Positions 1 to 10,870 of a stretch of DNA of 64,000 nt are shown here, piece by piece. Source of the stretch: Blastobasis lacticolella (lineage: Eukaryota > Arthropoda > Insecta > Lepidoptera > Blastobasidae); contig LR990050.1 in the NCBI GenBank assembly GCA_905147135.1, positions 632,501 to 696,500 of the forward strand, in the 5' to 3' direction. Every line of letters starts with the position of its first letter. Within the stretch, counting starts at the first letter, position 1. The position numbers and the translations under genes were made by a program. The notes below the pieces were generated by a model. It did not search any database. It saw only the letters and a program-made list of their open reading frames with translations, and was not told where the DNA came from.

Positions 1-2
1 AG

Positions 3-983
3 GAGTTACACGAAAACAGAGTAGATATAATTTTCGGCGGTTTGTATCTAGACGGAGATGCATTAAATATAGAGGGGTCTTTTCCTTTATTGTATGCGAA
101 ATTGATAGCTGTGATGAAAAAAAGACATACACAGAAAATTTTCAAGGTATTCAGTGTCTTCACAATGGAACTATGGCTTACGGTTCTTGCTGTGAATGTA
201 GTATATATTATTTGCTCTTGTATTTGTTTGAGGCGAAGTAATCTTAATATTGAATTAAGTGTACATGTGTTATATGTTTTCACAGCGTTCATAGGTAAGA
301 GCATACCCATAAAATATAAAAGAATAAGGTTGTTCGTGCTACAGTGGATATGGATCGCTTTCTTTTTAAGGATAGGTTTCGAAGCCCTACTGGTAGGTAT
401 ATTATCAAGAAAGAGTGAGGAGCAGATCGACACTCTAGAGGAATTATGTCAAAAAGATTACAAAATTTTTGTGACAGACTTCAGCTACTTGGTTTTTAGT
501 AAGGTTGGATTAAAACTGCCTACTTGCAACTGGGCACCTCATAGCTTTATTCTGACGAAAAAGCCGCTGATAGATTTGTCCGACTCCACCGAGAACTTTG
601 TGGCATTTATGTATCAACGTACTTATTTTGAAAGTTTGGTGCCATTCATGAACACATCTGGTCAAGAATTTCACATAGTCGACGAGAATATCTGGACTGT
701 GCCTTTATCTTTCTACTACAAACGCGGTGATTCTGCGGGATTAGTGATACAGCAATCGGGATTACGTTTCATAGAAGGTGGACTGCACTTTTTCTACGAT
801 GCACTTCACCTGAATGGATATAATTTATTGATAAACCACGCAACGCCAGATAAAAGGCGCAGTCGAGCTTTAAGAATGAGCAATGTTATCGTTGTATTCT
901 ACTTGTATTTGTTAGGAGTGATGTTTTCCATTATTTTATTTATATTTGAAATTGTTATCGCAAGATCTAAGAAATTTGTGTAG
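3..983 (+). CDS. Divergent ionotropic receptor (IR), 3' exon, cut at window start
   Basis: The frame is open from the window edge (codon 1 at base 3) to the TAG at 981-983; no start codon is needed because the gene continues upstream. The 326 codons look like the C-terminal half of an insect ionotropic receptor, a chemosensory relative of ionotropic glutamate receptors acting as a cation channel in sensory neuron membranes. Visible from the edge: a VDI-x-FGG segment, a first membrane helix at about residues 54-76 (LWLTVLAVNVVYIICSC), a pore-like stretch, a second helix at about 110-134 (QWIWIAFFLRIGFEALLVGI) followed by the family-typical IDTLEEL, an extracellular ligand-binding lobe, and a last helix at about 294-319 ending in a short basic tail. 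AATAAA at 992-997 could be the polyadenylation signal. No lineage assignment is possible without the N-terminal half. Family membership is fairly certain; subfamily unknown. Confidence 0.8.
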   Translation, partial: ELHENRVDIIFGGLYLDGDALNIEGSFPLLYAKLIAVMKKRHTQKIFKVFSVFTMELWLTVLAVNVVYIICSCICLRRSNLNIELSVHVLYVFTAFIGKSIPIKYKRIRLFVLQWIWIAFFLRIGFEALLVGILSRKSEEQIDTLEELCQKDYKIFVTDFSYLVFSKVGLKLPTCNWAPHSFILTKKPLIDLSDSTENFVAFMYQRTYFESLVPFMNTSGQEFHIVDENIWTVPLSFYYKRGDSAGLVIQQSGLRFIEGGLHFFYDALHLNGYNLLINHATPDKRRSRALRMSNVIVVFYLYLLGVMFSIILFIFEIVIARSKKFV

Positions 984-1901
984 ATATTCTTAATAAACGG
1001 TATATTAAAAGAGTTTTATTGTATGCTCTGGCATTCGGAGTTCTCGCCTATATAGACAGCTATAAAAATGTAATCGGAACCGATTGCTTACCTGCCCTAC
1101 GCAGCACTGTGCGCCTGGTGGCATATTAGGTCACTGGGGCTATATTTTACCAGGATTAGGGATTAGAGGTATATGTCTTGAAAAAATCTGTCTCCTTAGT
1201 CATTGTTGGTTTGGTTTTTGTGGTAGTTGATCTACTGGGACTGGTGACGCCGTTTTTGTATTTTCTTGGTGTTTTCGAGACAGCCGAACCCTTGCCCCTA
1301 ATGGGACTGTGGGTTGAAAAATTGGACCCGAACGAAGTGGTGAGTTACTGAGAATCATTGGCTCGAGCGCTATCTGGCGTTCCTGTGAAGAAGCGTCGAT
1401 TGATCCCGGAAGCGAAAGGAATTTCATAGCGCGTGCCAGTTTTTGTAGTGCGCTTAACGAATGCGCGACTTTAATGAATCGATAGAGTTGTGTGTAGTAC
1501 TAATTGCGACGGACTAGCGTATCGATACAGACCCAAATACGCTCAGTACCACTCGCAAATGTTTCGGGATACTAATGCGTAATAGATAATACTAATGTGA
1601 ATGTCGTCAGAAGCGCGTTCTAATAAATGCATTTTATTCGAATTATCTATCACACAATATTTGTTTTATTTTTAATCTCAAACCATTATTCTATAACCAT
1701 GCATTTCTGTGTGTCGCGAGTCAATACTGGTTTTTCACCAAAAGCATCTTCCGAAATGTTAAAAGAGTATTTTGGGAACCTCTGATTCTTCCGTAGATGA
1801 CTAATAGTATCAACAAAGATAATGTAACACATGCTATCTTACAACTACAGCCTTATTCACGACTGCGTCGATGCAGACGCACACAACCCCCGACCAAGTT
1901 T
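984..1901. other. No gene recognised
   Basis: Apart from AATAAA at 992-997 this stretch holds no convincing coding frame. The antisense frame at 1200-1427 has no domain or family signal. No repeat shared with the rest of the window was seen. Confidence 0.5.
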
Positions 1902-2148
1902 CATCATTACAGCCCGTAACAGTCTACTTAGGGCCTCTCCCACGAAAGGGGGGGTTATTGCCATAATCTCCACGCATGGCAGGCGGGTTGAGGATCGCAG
2001 TGTTTAAATATAATAATGGAAAATGCTGCTGCCCATTTTCCAGACTACGGAGACTCTTGATATTGTGCCTCGAAAACATTAGTCGCCCTGTACGACACCC
2101 ATGAGTGTAAGGGGTTGGTGCTATTCTACTCTGCCGGACAATACACGG
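1902..2148 (-). repeat. Rep-F copy (TGATGATG-tailed interspersed repeat)
   Basis: About 250 bp matching copies at 15004-15267, 32161-32408 (same orientation), 36906-37147 and 56461-56705 (opposite). In the sense direction the family starts near CCGGCAGAGTAGAATAGCACC and ends CTGCAGTGGACTGTTATGGG followed by a CTGATGATG-type tail. No tRNA head or reading frame is evident. Confidence 0.8.
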
Positions 2149-2159
2149 CCAAGTATACT

Positions 2160-2345
2160 GAACATTAAATATTTTCTAAACTACTGAACTGAAAAAAAGC
2201 TTAAAAAGAGGACCACCTTGATTAAACTGGCTTCCAAATCGGTCGATTCCAGACCGGTCTGGGGCATCGCAGCTCCAAAGATACACAAACCCACAAAGTC
2301 ACAGATACACACGTCAAAACTCTTCTTGTTTCGTCGAGGGTTATA
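2160..2345 (+). repeat. Rep-G fragment
   Basis: The run TTTTCTAAACTACTGAAC, then ATTAAACTGGC and a late ACACACGTCAAA recur at 24670-24830 and 25120-25165. The layout matches a very common lepidopteran interspersed repeat type known to me only from general recollection. Confidence 0.55.
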
Positions 2346-2366
2346 AACTAGTTATAAGTGGCAGAG

Positions 2367-2643
2367 GGTGGCCCCTTTCCCCCATCGGGAAACGCGATAA
2401 GGGCGAGCGCTTCATCCTTATGTCGTGGATCTTCCAGCTACCCGCACGAGCCGCTTTGGTTCAACCTTTATAATGCGAACGGCTAAGGAATGGAACGCGT
2501 TGCCTGCGAGTGGGTTCCCTGATCACTATAATCTGGACGCCTTCAAGGCTAGAGTGAATAGGCTGTTCCTAGACAGGCATGCTCCATCTTCGACCGCATC
2601 GTCACTTACCACTGGGGGAGTTGAAAAAAAAAAACTCTTTTAG
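2367..2643 (+). repeat. LINE-A 3' fragment, 5'-truncated
   Basis: The DNA matches the LINE-A element (46786-47020) almost base for base. A 72-residue frame (2425-2643) carries the end of its ORF2 ([29 protein letters not shown]). The copy ends in an interrupted A-run near 2623-2634. Dead-on-arrival truncated insertion. Confidence 0.9.
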
Positions 2644-2644
2644 C

Positions 2645-3429
2645 CGTTTTGGCGCTCCAATCTGTCGCTTGTATTTTTCCACCGTTAGACGCAATCGTGA
2701 GTTTAATTAACGCCGTCCAAATATTTGTACAGCTCTCCGATGCCAGCGGCCGAATGAAACTACCTGTTTACCTGTTGCAAGGAACTGTTTAATAAAGCGC
2801 ATACAAACACGACAGGGTTTCTTTTTTGAACTGCTCGCCTCGAGTTGAAGGGCTTCCAATTTTGACTTTACTCATGAAAAAATATATATTTTTAATTACA
2901 CTGGCAACACATAAAAATTGTTTATAACGCCGAAAATAAAAATTGAATATCGTTCGCCTGGAGGCGAGTGGTTCAAAAATTTAGCCCCTGTGGTGTTTAG
3001 ATGCGTAAAGCGCAGTTAGGGTCCTACGGGACTTTTAAACGAAGTGACAGTGGACTGTATAACTGGTGTGGTGTTACGATTATAGAATTAATTGTCTACG
3101 AAGGTTTTGGACGATGGCTTGAAGGGAAGTGCCGTACGTCGCGGTGCCTTGCTCCGACATTCTCGGCAGGCGCCAACAGTTCCGTTGCAACAGAAAAACT
3201 GATAGTTTCATTCGGCCGCAGACAGATGGAACTAATTATGTACTAATTGTATGTACAACATTGATGAAGAAAGATAAATATTTAATAGATATTAAATATA
3301 TTGTTTTTTTTTTATTCTACGCAGTGACAAACGACCTGAGACAGACCTGATGATAAGCGGTAACATATTATGTTTCATTTTCTGATTTTGAGTTCGACGA
3401 CCGATGATTTTCGGAATTCAATTCGGAAG
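2645..3429. other. No gene recognised
   Basis: AT-rich DNA. Open frames at 3001-3246 and 3129-3350 overlap each other and have no domain, codon or homology signal. Confidence 0.5.
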
Positions 3430-3671
3430 CATTGTAACTCCTCACAACAGTAGAATGTTTAGCGATAATCTCCACACTTGCTTACCGGTTTGGAGTCCGC
3501 AGTGTTTGAATTATACAACAGAAAACACTGCTGCATATTTTCTGCTTTCATTCTGGCCAAGTTTTTTGGATGGCGGTCTCAACTGATTAGCTTCTTAGTA
3601 TTTGTCGCCTTTTACAACACCCGTAAGTCGAAGGGGTAGGTGCTATTCTACTCTGATGGATACAACACGGG
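3430..3671 (-). repeat. Rep-F copy, strongly diverged
   Basis: Follows the same order of blocks as the 15004 copy (GATAATCTCCAC, GCAGTGTTTGAATTATA, AAGGGGTAGGTGCTATTCTACTCTG) but with many substitutions, so it is an old copy. Confidence 0.65.
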
Positions 3672-3707
3672 TCGTTTATTTTTTGCCTGCAATCTTAGGC
3701 AACATAG

Positions 3708-4325
3708 GAGCGTCGGTAACCTCGTTCGTGGTTAAGGTATTCCACTCGTAAGGGAGAGGTACCGGGTTCGAATCCCGCTGCAGCCATGTAAGTACCAATG
3801 ACTTTTTTCTGAGTTAGTACATCAGTTGAATGTTATGCTCTACCTATGCTCTTACGGTAAGGGAAAATATCGTGATGAAACCTGCACATTCAGGCGACTG
3901 AACGTGTAACCATGATCCAATAAGTAGCCGTATTCACAATGCTTCGAAACGTTTCCGAACGATTCGACACGAAATTCGTGAGCGGCGAAACCGTCTCGAT
4001 CGATTCGAAAACTGTTATTCAGAATCCCGATAGATTCCACGGAAACTCTACTCTCTAGAACATATGAAAATTTTATCAAAATTAACTGAAACCACATTTT
4101 CCTAATAACTTTTGCGGGGTCCTTTGTCGATTCCGTATCCGAATCCGAGATCCGAGCCATTGTGAATACGGCTACTGCTCAGGTTCCCCTGGTAGCAGGA
4201 TCACGGAGGTCAGCAGTAGCTCCACTGTAATTACCTGATCTGGCAAATCCGGGATCAAGGTCAAGGCGGATCCTGGGCCCTTGCTCGCGAGAGCACAACC
4301 GGGACGTTAGCGCCAAGAAGATAAC
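3708..4325 (+). repeat. SINE-2 copy split by a nested inverted-repeat element
   Basis: The tRNA-like head has a B box (GGGTTCGAATCCC) near 3766-3778, followed by the SINE-2 body (GTACCAATGAC, GAAACCTGCACATTCAGG). The body stops at 3921 and resumes at 4176 (TGCTCAGGTTCCCCTGG), running to the CGCCAAGAAGAT end. The interruption is the element at 3924-4175. Confidence 0.9.
3924..4175. mobile_element. MITE-like element with perfect 18-bp terminal inverted repeats
   Basis: The left end GTAGCCGTATTCACAATG (3924-3941) is the exact reverse complement of the right end (4158-4175). Length is 252 bp. It sits inside a SINE-2 copy, which fixes its boundaries to within a few bases. Just inside the ends both sides carry TTCGGA/CGATTCG-rich DNA. 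No transposase is encoded. A target-site duplication is not clear (TAA on the left, TGC on the right), so the superfamily is unknown. Confidence 0.85.
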
Positions 4326-5770
4326 TCTTTATTGTATCCAAAAAAGTTGCTAAGCTATAGGGCCCATCCCTTTCTACGGATAAAGTTATAAGAAGTCGAA
4401 TAAGTACATCACGCCTACCCTCCATTAGCACACTTTAAAGACATTCCGCCAACAATATTGCCATTGTTTACGTCCATTATGCAGCTCGAATGCGGAATGA
4501 GATTTAATCCTTTACTGAGTACGCTTATAGGGTCCCGCCATCACTATTACTCAGTGTTAGCTTTTCATTGCTGCTTCAGAACAACGTTAACTGGCCTAGG
4601 TCTCTTGTTAAGCAGTGATGGATGGTGTTGGAGTGAATTCTTTTGCGGTAGTCGCCTGTCGTAGTAACTGAGAATGTATACATTTGTTGACCATTCCGCT
4701 CCCGAGTCACGCCTGCGGCGGCTGCGGTGAGTGCATTCGGTTTTGCTTTTGTATGCAGGTTGTTTTCTTGTCTGCTTTGCTGTTTATAAGATGCATTGAG
4801 CCAAGATGGGATGCGAAAAATGTCTGCTAGGCAGATTTCATTGTCTTCTAGATACAACATACATTATTTACACACAACAAGCTCTGTTGTAGTCTATTTG
4901 TATTAAGTTAATTATATGATAATATTGTACTAGTTGTAGTAATACTGTAGTATTGTATTAGTTTAAAGTGTCCAATTTATAATCGGTATAAGTGTGTGAA
5001 GAGATTTTCTTTTTTGTATTCCAAAATCTATCAGCGAAGACCTGCAATTGGATTTCTGTTTCATAAGAGTAATATTATGTTGTAGTATGGCTGTTGCTCT
5101 TCCGAATAAAAAAATAAAAAAATATGCTTCTCATAACACCACCATGGGTAAAGGCTGAAAATCAGTGAATTGGTACTTGGCAAATATTCACGCTGAACCC
5201 TGACCCTTTCACACTGCTTCAACATACATGTACAATCTAGGAAGCTATCTTTTGTTTGCTATTTTCCGTCGGGTTTGTCACCGCGGTCACGGTTTTCATT
5301 ATTTATACCTCCATATTTGGCTGCTCTAAAGAAATTTGACAAACGAAACAAAACCATGTCACAATGAATGACCATGAATATCTTATTCACCTATATTGTT
5401 TAATTGATTTATGGCAGAAGTCTGAAAATATTTAAATGTCTAGAATAACCTTTTGTTATCAAGAAGGTTTAACCCTATTCCGTTGATTTATATCGGATAT
5501 TTTAATCTTATTAAAAATATCCGTTTATTTTTTATTACATTACTTTATAAGTAAACAACGAATAAGTTATTTACAAATAGGTCAGTTACAGATCACACTA
5601 ACATTATCTCTCTTGGTTTTTTCTTGATTAATAATGAAGCAGACAAAAGCACTTGAATGGTCTGAAGTTTCCTAACGTCGCCATTAGGCGTCAGTCTTTA
5701 TGAACTGCGTAAAATACTAATTGATCCACTATTAACAAATAATCATCTTGTAGTCAATAATGCGGTTCTG
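4326..5770. other. No gene recognised
   Basis: The open frames at 4458-4664 (+) and 4576-4860 (-) overlap and lack family signals. The rest is AT-rich, with an ATTGTACTAGTTGTAGTAATACTG-like low-complexity patch near 4923-4962. Confidence 0.45.
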
Positions 5771-6023
5771 TTCTTGCGCGCGGGGGCCAAGGGTTCTCCT
5801 TGACCATGATCCAGTATTTGGCAGATCAGGTTATTACAGTAGAGCGACTGCTATCTGACCTCCATGACCCTGTTAAAGGGGAACCTAACCAGATTGGATC
5901 ATGGTTACATATTTAGTCGCCTTATAGTGCAGGTCGCATGATGCTTTTGCTCACTGATTAGTGTTCAATTAATGTACATACTAGAAAAAGTCATTAGTAC
6001 ATGGCGGCGCTGGGGATCGAATC
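5771..6023 (-). repeat. SINE-2 copy
   Basis: Reverse-strand SINE-2: GGGCCAAGG...CCTTGACCATGATCCAG at one end and GTACATGGCGGC plus a decayed B-box complement (GGGATCGAATC) at the other. The tRNA-like 5' end is missing beyond 6023. Confidence 0.85.
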
Positions 6024-6056
6024 TTTATTTTATGTTAATAAAATAATATTAATCGT

Positions 6057-6284
6057 GGACAAATAAACACAGCGCCATCTAGCCCCAAAGTAAGCAAAGC
6101 TTGTGTTATGGGTGCTAGATAACTGATAAACTACTTATATACTTTTAAATACGTACTTATTATACATAGAACACCCAGACCCGTAACAGAAATTAAAATT
6201 CATCATTTCAATTTCTGCTCGGCCGGGAATCGAACCCGGGACCTCTTGCGTGACAGACCGGCATGTTGACCACTGAACCACTCA
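6057..6284 (-). repeat. SINE-1 copy (tRNA-derived)
   Basis: The body CACAGCGCCATCTAGCCCC...AAGCAAAGCTTGTG and the tRNA-like head complement GGGAATCGAACCCGGGACCT...CCACTGAACCACTCA match the sense copy at 42121-42385. Nearly full length. Confidence 0.9.
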
Positions 6285-6291
6285 TCGTCAT

Positions 6292-6560
6292 ACGTACGGC
6301 AGACAAACAGGCAAGCGGGCCACCTGATAGAAAGTGGTCACCGCCGCATATGGACATCAGCAACACCAGGGGAGTCGCTAATGCGTTGCCCGCCTCTGAA
6401 GAGACCTCTTATATACCTCCTGAACGATCCCATGTCATAGTCCAAAGGAAACACTGTGGCTGGGAGCTCATTCCACATCCGAATCGTACGAGCGAGAAAT
6501 TGTGCTGTGGGCATCAGATCGAAAATAACCTTTTCGCTTACGAGTCGAACCCGCAAGCCG
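6292..6560 (-). repeat. LINE-B 3' fragment with internal deletion
   Basis: Antisense copy of the LINE-B end (ACGGCAGACAAACAGGCAAG...). The encoded tail reads FDLMPTAQ joined straight to FLARTIRMWNELPATVF, so about 100 bp (some 33 codons) present in the 50.7-54.3 kb element are missing, in frame. DNA beyond about 6530 no longer matches. Confidence 0.85.
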
Positions 6561-6589
6561 TTAGACCGCCAAATCCACAATAATTAATT

Positions 6590-7466
6590 ATTTTGTTCTA
6601 TTCATTACATTATTCATATTGTTCTACTGATTACATCTATCTATCTATTATTATAAAACGTAAAAAGACCGAGTCTGTACATTGAAAATATTTCAATTTT
6701 TTTTGTCAAAATAGGATTTTAGTTCCAATTTGTTTGATTTAGTTCAGTTTTCATAGTTTGGTAGCATGAAGTCCAGGGTAAAATCTAGTCTATTTTTCAT
6801 CTAATTCAGGTAGGTAGAACCAGAGATACAGCTTGACCTCCCAGTACTAGCATTCAGACCATATGTATATGGTCATTTATACAATACGGAGGCCCCATTT
6901 AAAACGGTAATGCGGACAAAAGCTAAACTGTCATAAAAACTATTTCCACGCGGACAAAGTTGCGCACAAAAGCTAGTTATTCATATTATTCTCTTGTAAA
7001 AATTTATCACATATCTCAGATAACAATTAAGTAGTAGTAAATACCTAGTAAACAAGAAATTTTGCATTCTGTCATTTTCAGTTTATAATGCGGGCAAAGT
7101 TGCTGATCCATTCTACTATCCCTGTTCGAGTCGACTCGACCACTTTAATTAGGTCCCTCGAACACTGCTGGTGGCAAGCCTGTGTAAGTTGTCCGCTTTT
7201 TTCTCCTATTTTGTTGACTCTTTCTGCCTTTATTGGGATATTGTTCAGGCGGAACAAGCGTTTTTGCAAGCAAGAATGTTAATTTATACCAGCTTTTATT
7301 TAACTTGCCTTGTTATTTAGTTTGAGATAGTGTGAGAGTTGAGGTTTTTGAACTACTTAAGCTGTAATTCTGCATTTCAGTCTAACTGAATTCAAAATGG
7401 CCGATTCCCTAAGATGGCAAAGTAGCAACGAAGTAACTGACCAATGCGCACGGAATTCTATGTTTT
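6590..7466. other. No gene recognised
   Basis: AT-rich. A pair of overlapping frames at 7078-7282 on opposite strands has no recognisable product. Confidence 0.45.
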
Positions 7467-7467
7467 T

Positions 7468-7590
7468 TTTTGACAAACGAGTAGACAGCGCTGGTAGGCG
7501 GTATCTGTCGCCCATAACATCTACGATTCATGTATTTAGGTTGCAGGATACAAATTTGTAGAACCACAGGTAATTGTCATTGTAAACCTA
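7468..7590 (-). repeat. Rep-D 3' fragment
   Basis: TGACAAACGAG...GTCGCCCATAACATCTACGATTCATG is the complement of the end of the Rep-D copy at 62560-62857. Confidence 0.7.
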
Positions 7591-7599
7591 AGCCGCGGT

Positions 7600-7845
7600 T
7601 TATACAAAAGAGACGCGGCGGAGGCATGCGGCGCGGACATTTGTCGCCTCGTGACATCAAATTGTACAGAAGAGGCAGAGACGTGCGACGCAGCAGAGTC
7701 ACTCGGCGGAGGCGGATAATCAAAGAACCTAAAATAAACTTTATAGTTATACCGCATAGCGTCGTTTTTGTCGTTAAGTGAATTTCGCCCACGCCACGTT
7801 GAGCAGCGCGCATCCCAAAACAACGCTATGCGACATTACTATAAG
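7600..7845. repeat. GC-rich unit with internal direct and inverted repeats
   Basis: CGCATAGCGTCGTTTT (7753-7768) pairs with AAAACAACGCTATGCG (7817-7832) with one mismatch. The preceding DNA repeats AGAGACGCGGCG-like blocks (7611 and 7677). It may be a decayed inverted-repeat element. Frames across it on both strands are not credible genes. Confidence 0.45.
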
Positions 7846-7982
7846 GTAACTCAGAAAAGAGACTTGAAACTTGACCACAATAATTTGAAACATACAGAAG
7901 AAAAAACAAACACAAGAACTTATTAAGTAAGTAAGGTACCTACGTACTTAATGGAAAAATACAGAAGGCATCCATCCATTGG

Positions 7983-8063
7983 ACATGGCGGCACAGGGGC
8001 TCGAATCCGGAACCTAACGCTTACGAGTCGATCCCCTTAACCACTAAGCTACCGACGCTCCAG
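7983..8063 (-). repeat. SINE-2 head only
   Basis: The complement reads GGAGCGTCGGTAGCTTAGTGG...CGACTCGTAAGCG...GATTCGAGCC, the tRNA-like head of SINE-2 with its A and B boxes; the body is absent. Confidence 0.75.
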
Positions 8064-8396
8064 TATTTTCGATGTCGATGAACAGTAATTAGCATTCTTA
8101 TCCGAAATATTCCAGAAATAATTATTAGGACGCAGTATCCTGAACGTTGGACTTTCTCTATCAATATATGATTAACCACTCAGCAACTGCGAGTAAACTA
8201 ATTAGCTTCCATTATCTTCTTCTAAACAACTTGTAACCGTGACTTATCATTTCTTACCTATCTCGCATAGAAATAACTTGTGCGATAAAGTTTACTTTAA
8301 AATATTTAATAAAATAATAATAATATTATTCCGGGATTCAAGAACGTTAACTTTGGTTGTCTCCATAGATAGATTGCTTCAAAAGGATTAGTAACT

Positions 8397-10667
8397 ATGA
8401 TGGTAAATTGTATTATAAATTTGTTATTATTCTTATTAATACTTCACACAGCTAACTGTAAACTATTAGTTCATACCAATGTAGGGTCGATCCAAGGCCT
8501 GAAGGCTTCGGATGGTGACTATTCGATGTTCATGGGCATACCATACGCGTACGTCAACACGTCTAATGTGTTCGGTGTAAGTATTTCTATTGCTTGTCTT
8601 TCTAACTCTGTTTCTTTATGAATTGGCATTAATTACAAAATAATTTTCCATTTATCTTACTTGCCTTTATTAACAGCACGGTTTCAATGTTTCATATATC
8701 TACACTTGAGGCTATATTTAAATAATCTACTACATAGTAAATTAACAGTTTTTATTTAATACTTTGTGACATTAAAAAACATGATTTTTTCTTTTAGAAA
8801 TCTATACCATATCCCAGATTCAACAAAGTATTTAAAGCATTTACCGACGCAGCTTTATGTCCACAACTTGATTACGATGGTAAACCGATAGGTCAACTGG
8901 ATTGTTTGCATTTGAACATCTTTGTCCCACAATCTGCTAACACAAACAGACTACCTGTCATGGTTTGGATCCCCGGAGGGGCTTTTACTAGAGGGAGAGC
9001 CGATAGAGCGATGTATGGGCCAAAATTTCTAGTCAGACATGATGTCATACTAGTTACGATAAGTTACCGAGTAGGGCCTTATGGATTCATGTGCCTCGAT
9101 ATACCAGAAGTTCCTGGTAATCAAGGGCTGAAAGATCAATTCCAGGCGTTAAAATGGGTTAAAGAAAATATATACTGGTTTGGTGGAGACCCTGACAAGA
9201 TTACCTTATTTGGACAAAGTGCTGGAGGGCGGTCAGCTATTCTACATTTGATTTCGAAACAAGAGAAGATGTTTCAAAATATTATTACGCAAAGCGGCAC
9301 TGCATTTGACTCAGGCGAATCACTAGTCTCAAATCCAGGTGTCCCAGAAATGATTGCTAATAATTTGGGTTTGGAAGCTGACAATGTACATGAAACCTTA
9401 GCATTACTTGCTTCCACTGACCCTAGATTAGTGATTGAGGCCACCACAGAACTAGATATCGAATTTCGACCTTGCGTCGAAACAACTTTCGACGGAGTTG
9501 ATAGCTTTCTCACCGATTACCCAGTAAACATGGACGTACCTAAGGCTAAAGACATAGCTGTACTAATGGGAGTGACTACCCACGAAATGATGAGTAGTTT
9601 CGCACTTATGGCTCCCGAAAACTTTTTAACTGTTAACCCCTTTTACAACAGATTGAAAGCATCTTTTGATTTTGAGGATAACTTGCTCGATGAGATACAG
9701 AATTTGGTTAAGAAATTTTACATAGGCGATGAACGTATTAGCGCAGAAGTTAGGTGGAATATGATTGACTACGATTCCGATATAACTTTTATATACAATG
9801 CAGAGAGAACTTTAAGGAAATTAATTGATAATGGTGCGGAGAAGGTTTATTACTATATTTTTGGGTATAGCGGAGGCAGGAATTTGTGGAAACGAGCTGC
9901 GAATATCACCTTAGGAGGCGCCGCTCATGCAGATGACCTAGCCTATTTATTTGACATGGATCAGTTTCCAGGAGTACCAATACAGAAGGATCAGCTTGTA
10001 ATTGATAGTATGACGACAATGTGGACAAATTTTGCTAAGTTCGGGTGAGTTTTAAATGACAGTTATAACACACACAAATTTTTCAACCACAGGTTAAATT
10101 TAAGTAAATTATAGTTATTTATCATTTGTAACTTAGGTAATTAAATTGCATTAACATGAAAATTATAATTAAATATGTAAAAACAATTAGATAAACAGCC
10201 GTCTCCCAACTTTTATGAAAGCTAAATACTTCTGACATGACAAGTGATTTATTGAATTTTGTTTGACATATTTTAAATTTAGCCCGATATGTTCTGGCGA
10301 AGTTTTTACTGTAGAGGGATGAATGCCGTCAAAGTGTTTAAAACACACTTACAAAACCACTCAATTCAGCTGAATCTGGCTAGGGGCGTATTGGGGAAAT
10401 AATATTATTGGATTGGACTCTCAGTATCTTATTACAGGTTTCAAATCTTGTTACAGGGACCCAACACCAGAACGGACAGATCTGTTGCCAATCAAATGGC
10501 AACCGGTAACTAAAGGCTCCCCCCATCATTACATGGACATAGACTCTTCTTTGCATTTGAGGAGGAAGCCTTTCAACAAACGAATGGTGTTTTGGGATCT
10601 CCTGTTTTCAGCTTATGGACATTACCAGAAAGGATATAGAAGATTCAGAGAGAATACGCATTTATAA
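8397..10667 (+). CDS. Secreted carboxylesterase (COE / alpha-beta hydrolase), three exons
   Basis: Exons 8397-8576, 8798-10044 and 10457-10667 join in frame (donors GTAAGT and GTGAGT, acceptors TTTTAG and TTACAG) into about 545 residues, the usual full length for insect carboxyl/cholinesterases. The ATG at 8397 begins a signal peptide (MMVNC then a Leu/Ile-rich core, likely cleaved before KLLVHTN), so the enzyme should enter the secretory pathway. Catalytic triad: Ser201 in FGQSAGG, Glu323 in TTHEMM, His437 in GGAAHADDL. Further family marks are the exon-junction-spanning PYPRF...CPQ, DCLHLNIFVP, GNQGLKDQ and FGGDPDKITLFG. The oxyanion segment reads PGGAF rather than HGG(G/A)F. The C-terminus THL is not an ER-retention signal. 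Family and triad are secure; substrate (xenobiotic, pheromone or other ester) cannot be told from sequence, and no second esterase lies beside it. Confidence 0.92.
8577..8797 (+). other. Esterase intron 1
   Basis: 221-bp phase-0 intron, GTAAGT...CTTTTAG. It joins NTSNVFG to KSIPYPRF, which restores the conserved esterase segment before CPQ. Confidence 0.88.
10045..10456 (+). other. Esterase intron 2
   Basis: 412-bp intron, GTGAGT...TTGTTACAG, splitting a Gly codon. An earlier acceptor-like TATTACAG ending at 10437 would shift the frame, so the one at 10455-10456 is preferred; it gives FAKFGDPTPE, the expected motif. Confidence 0.88.
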
Positions 10668-10827
10668 TACTTACTATCAATATCTTCGATACTGCACACA
10701 CATTGCGAGTAACGCATAAATATCAGACTTCACGAGAATTGTATTGTGTGGTAGATTAGTAAAAACGTCATATATGATTAGTAAACGATTACTAAAACGT
10801 TTATTAAACATTCATAGGCTGCCGTAT

Positions 10828-10870
10828 AAGTCCGTAAGCTTGTCTACCACCTTAGTGGTAACAGAATAAA
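10828..10870 (+). repeat. LINE-C 3' terminal scrap
   Basis: GTCCGTAAGCTTGTCTACCACCTTAGTGGTA is the sense form of the terminal sequence seen antisense at 21063 and 40029. It ends in AATAAA (10865-10870), which could serve the esterase as a polyadenylation signal. Confidence 0.6.

Noticed and set aside
1200..1427. Antisense 75-codon frame
   Set aside because: No domain, no conserved pattern, no splice context; likely chance.
4458..4860. Possible exon pair on opposite strands
   Set aside because: No splice-supported extension and no family signal; left as unassigned DNA.
7530..7823. Three overlapping frames rich in Arg or Ser
   Set aside because: They are produced by the GC-rich repeat patch with inverted arms, not by coding selection.
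10413..10456. Extension of the third esterase exon upstream to the acceptor at 10437
   Set aside because: It would add 19 bases and shift the conserved DPTPE frame; the acceptor at 10455-10456 keeps it.
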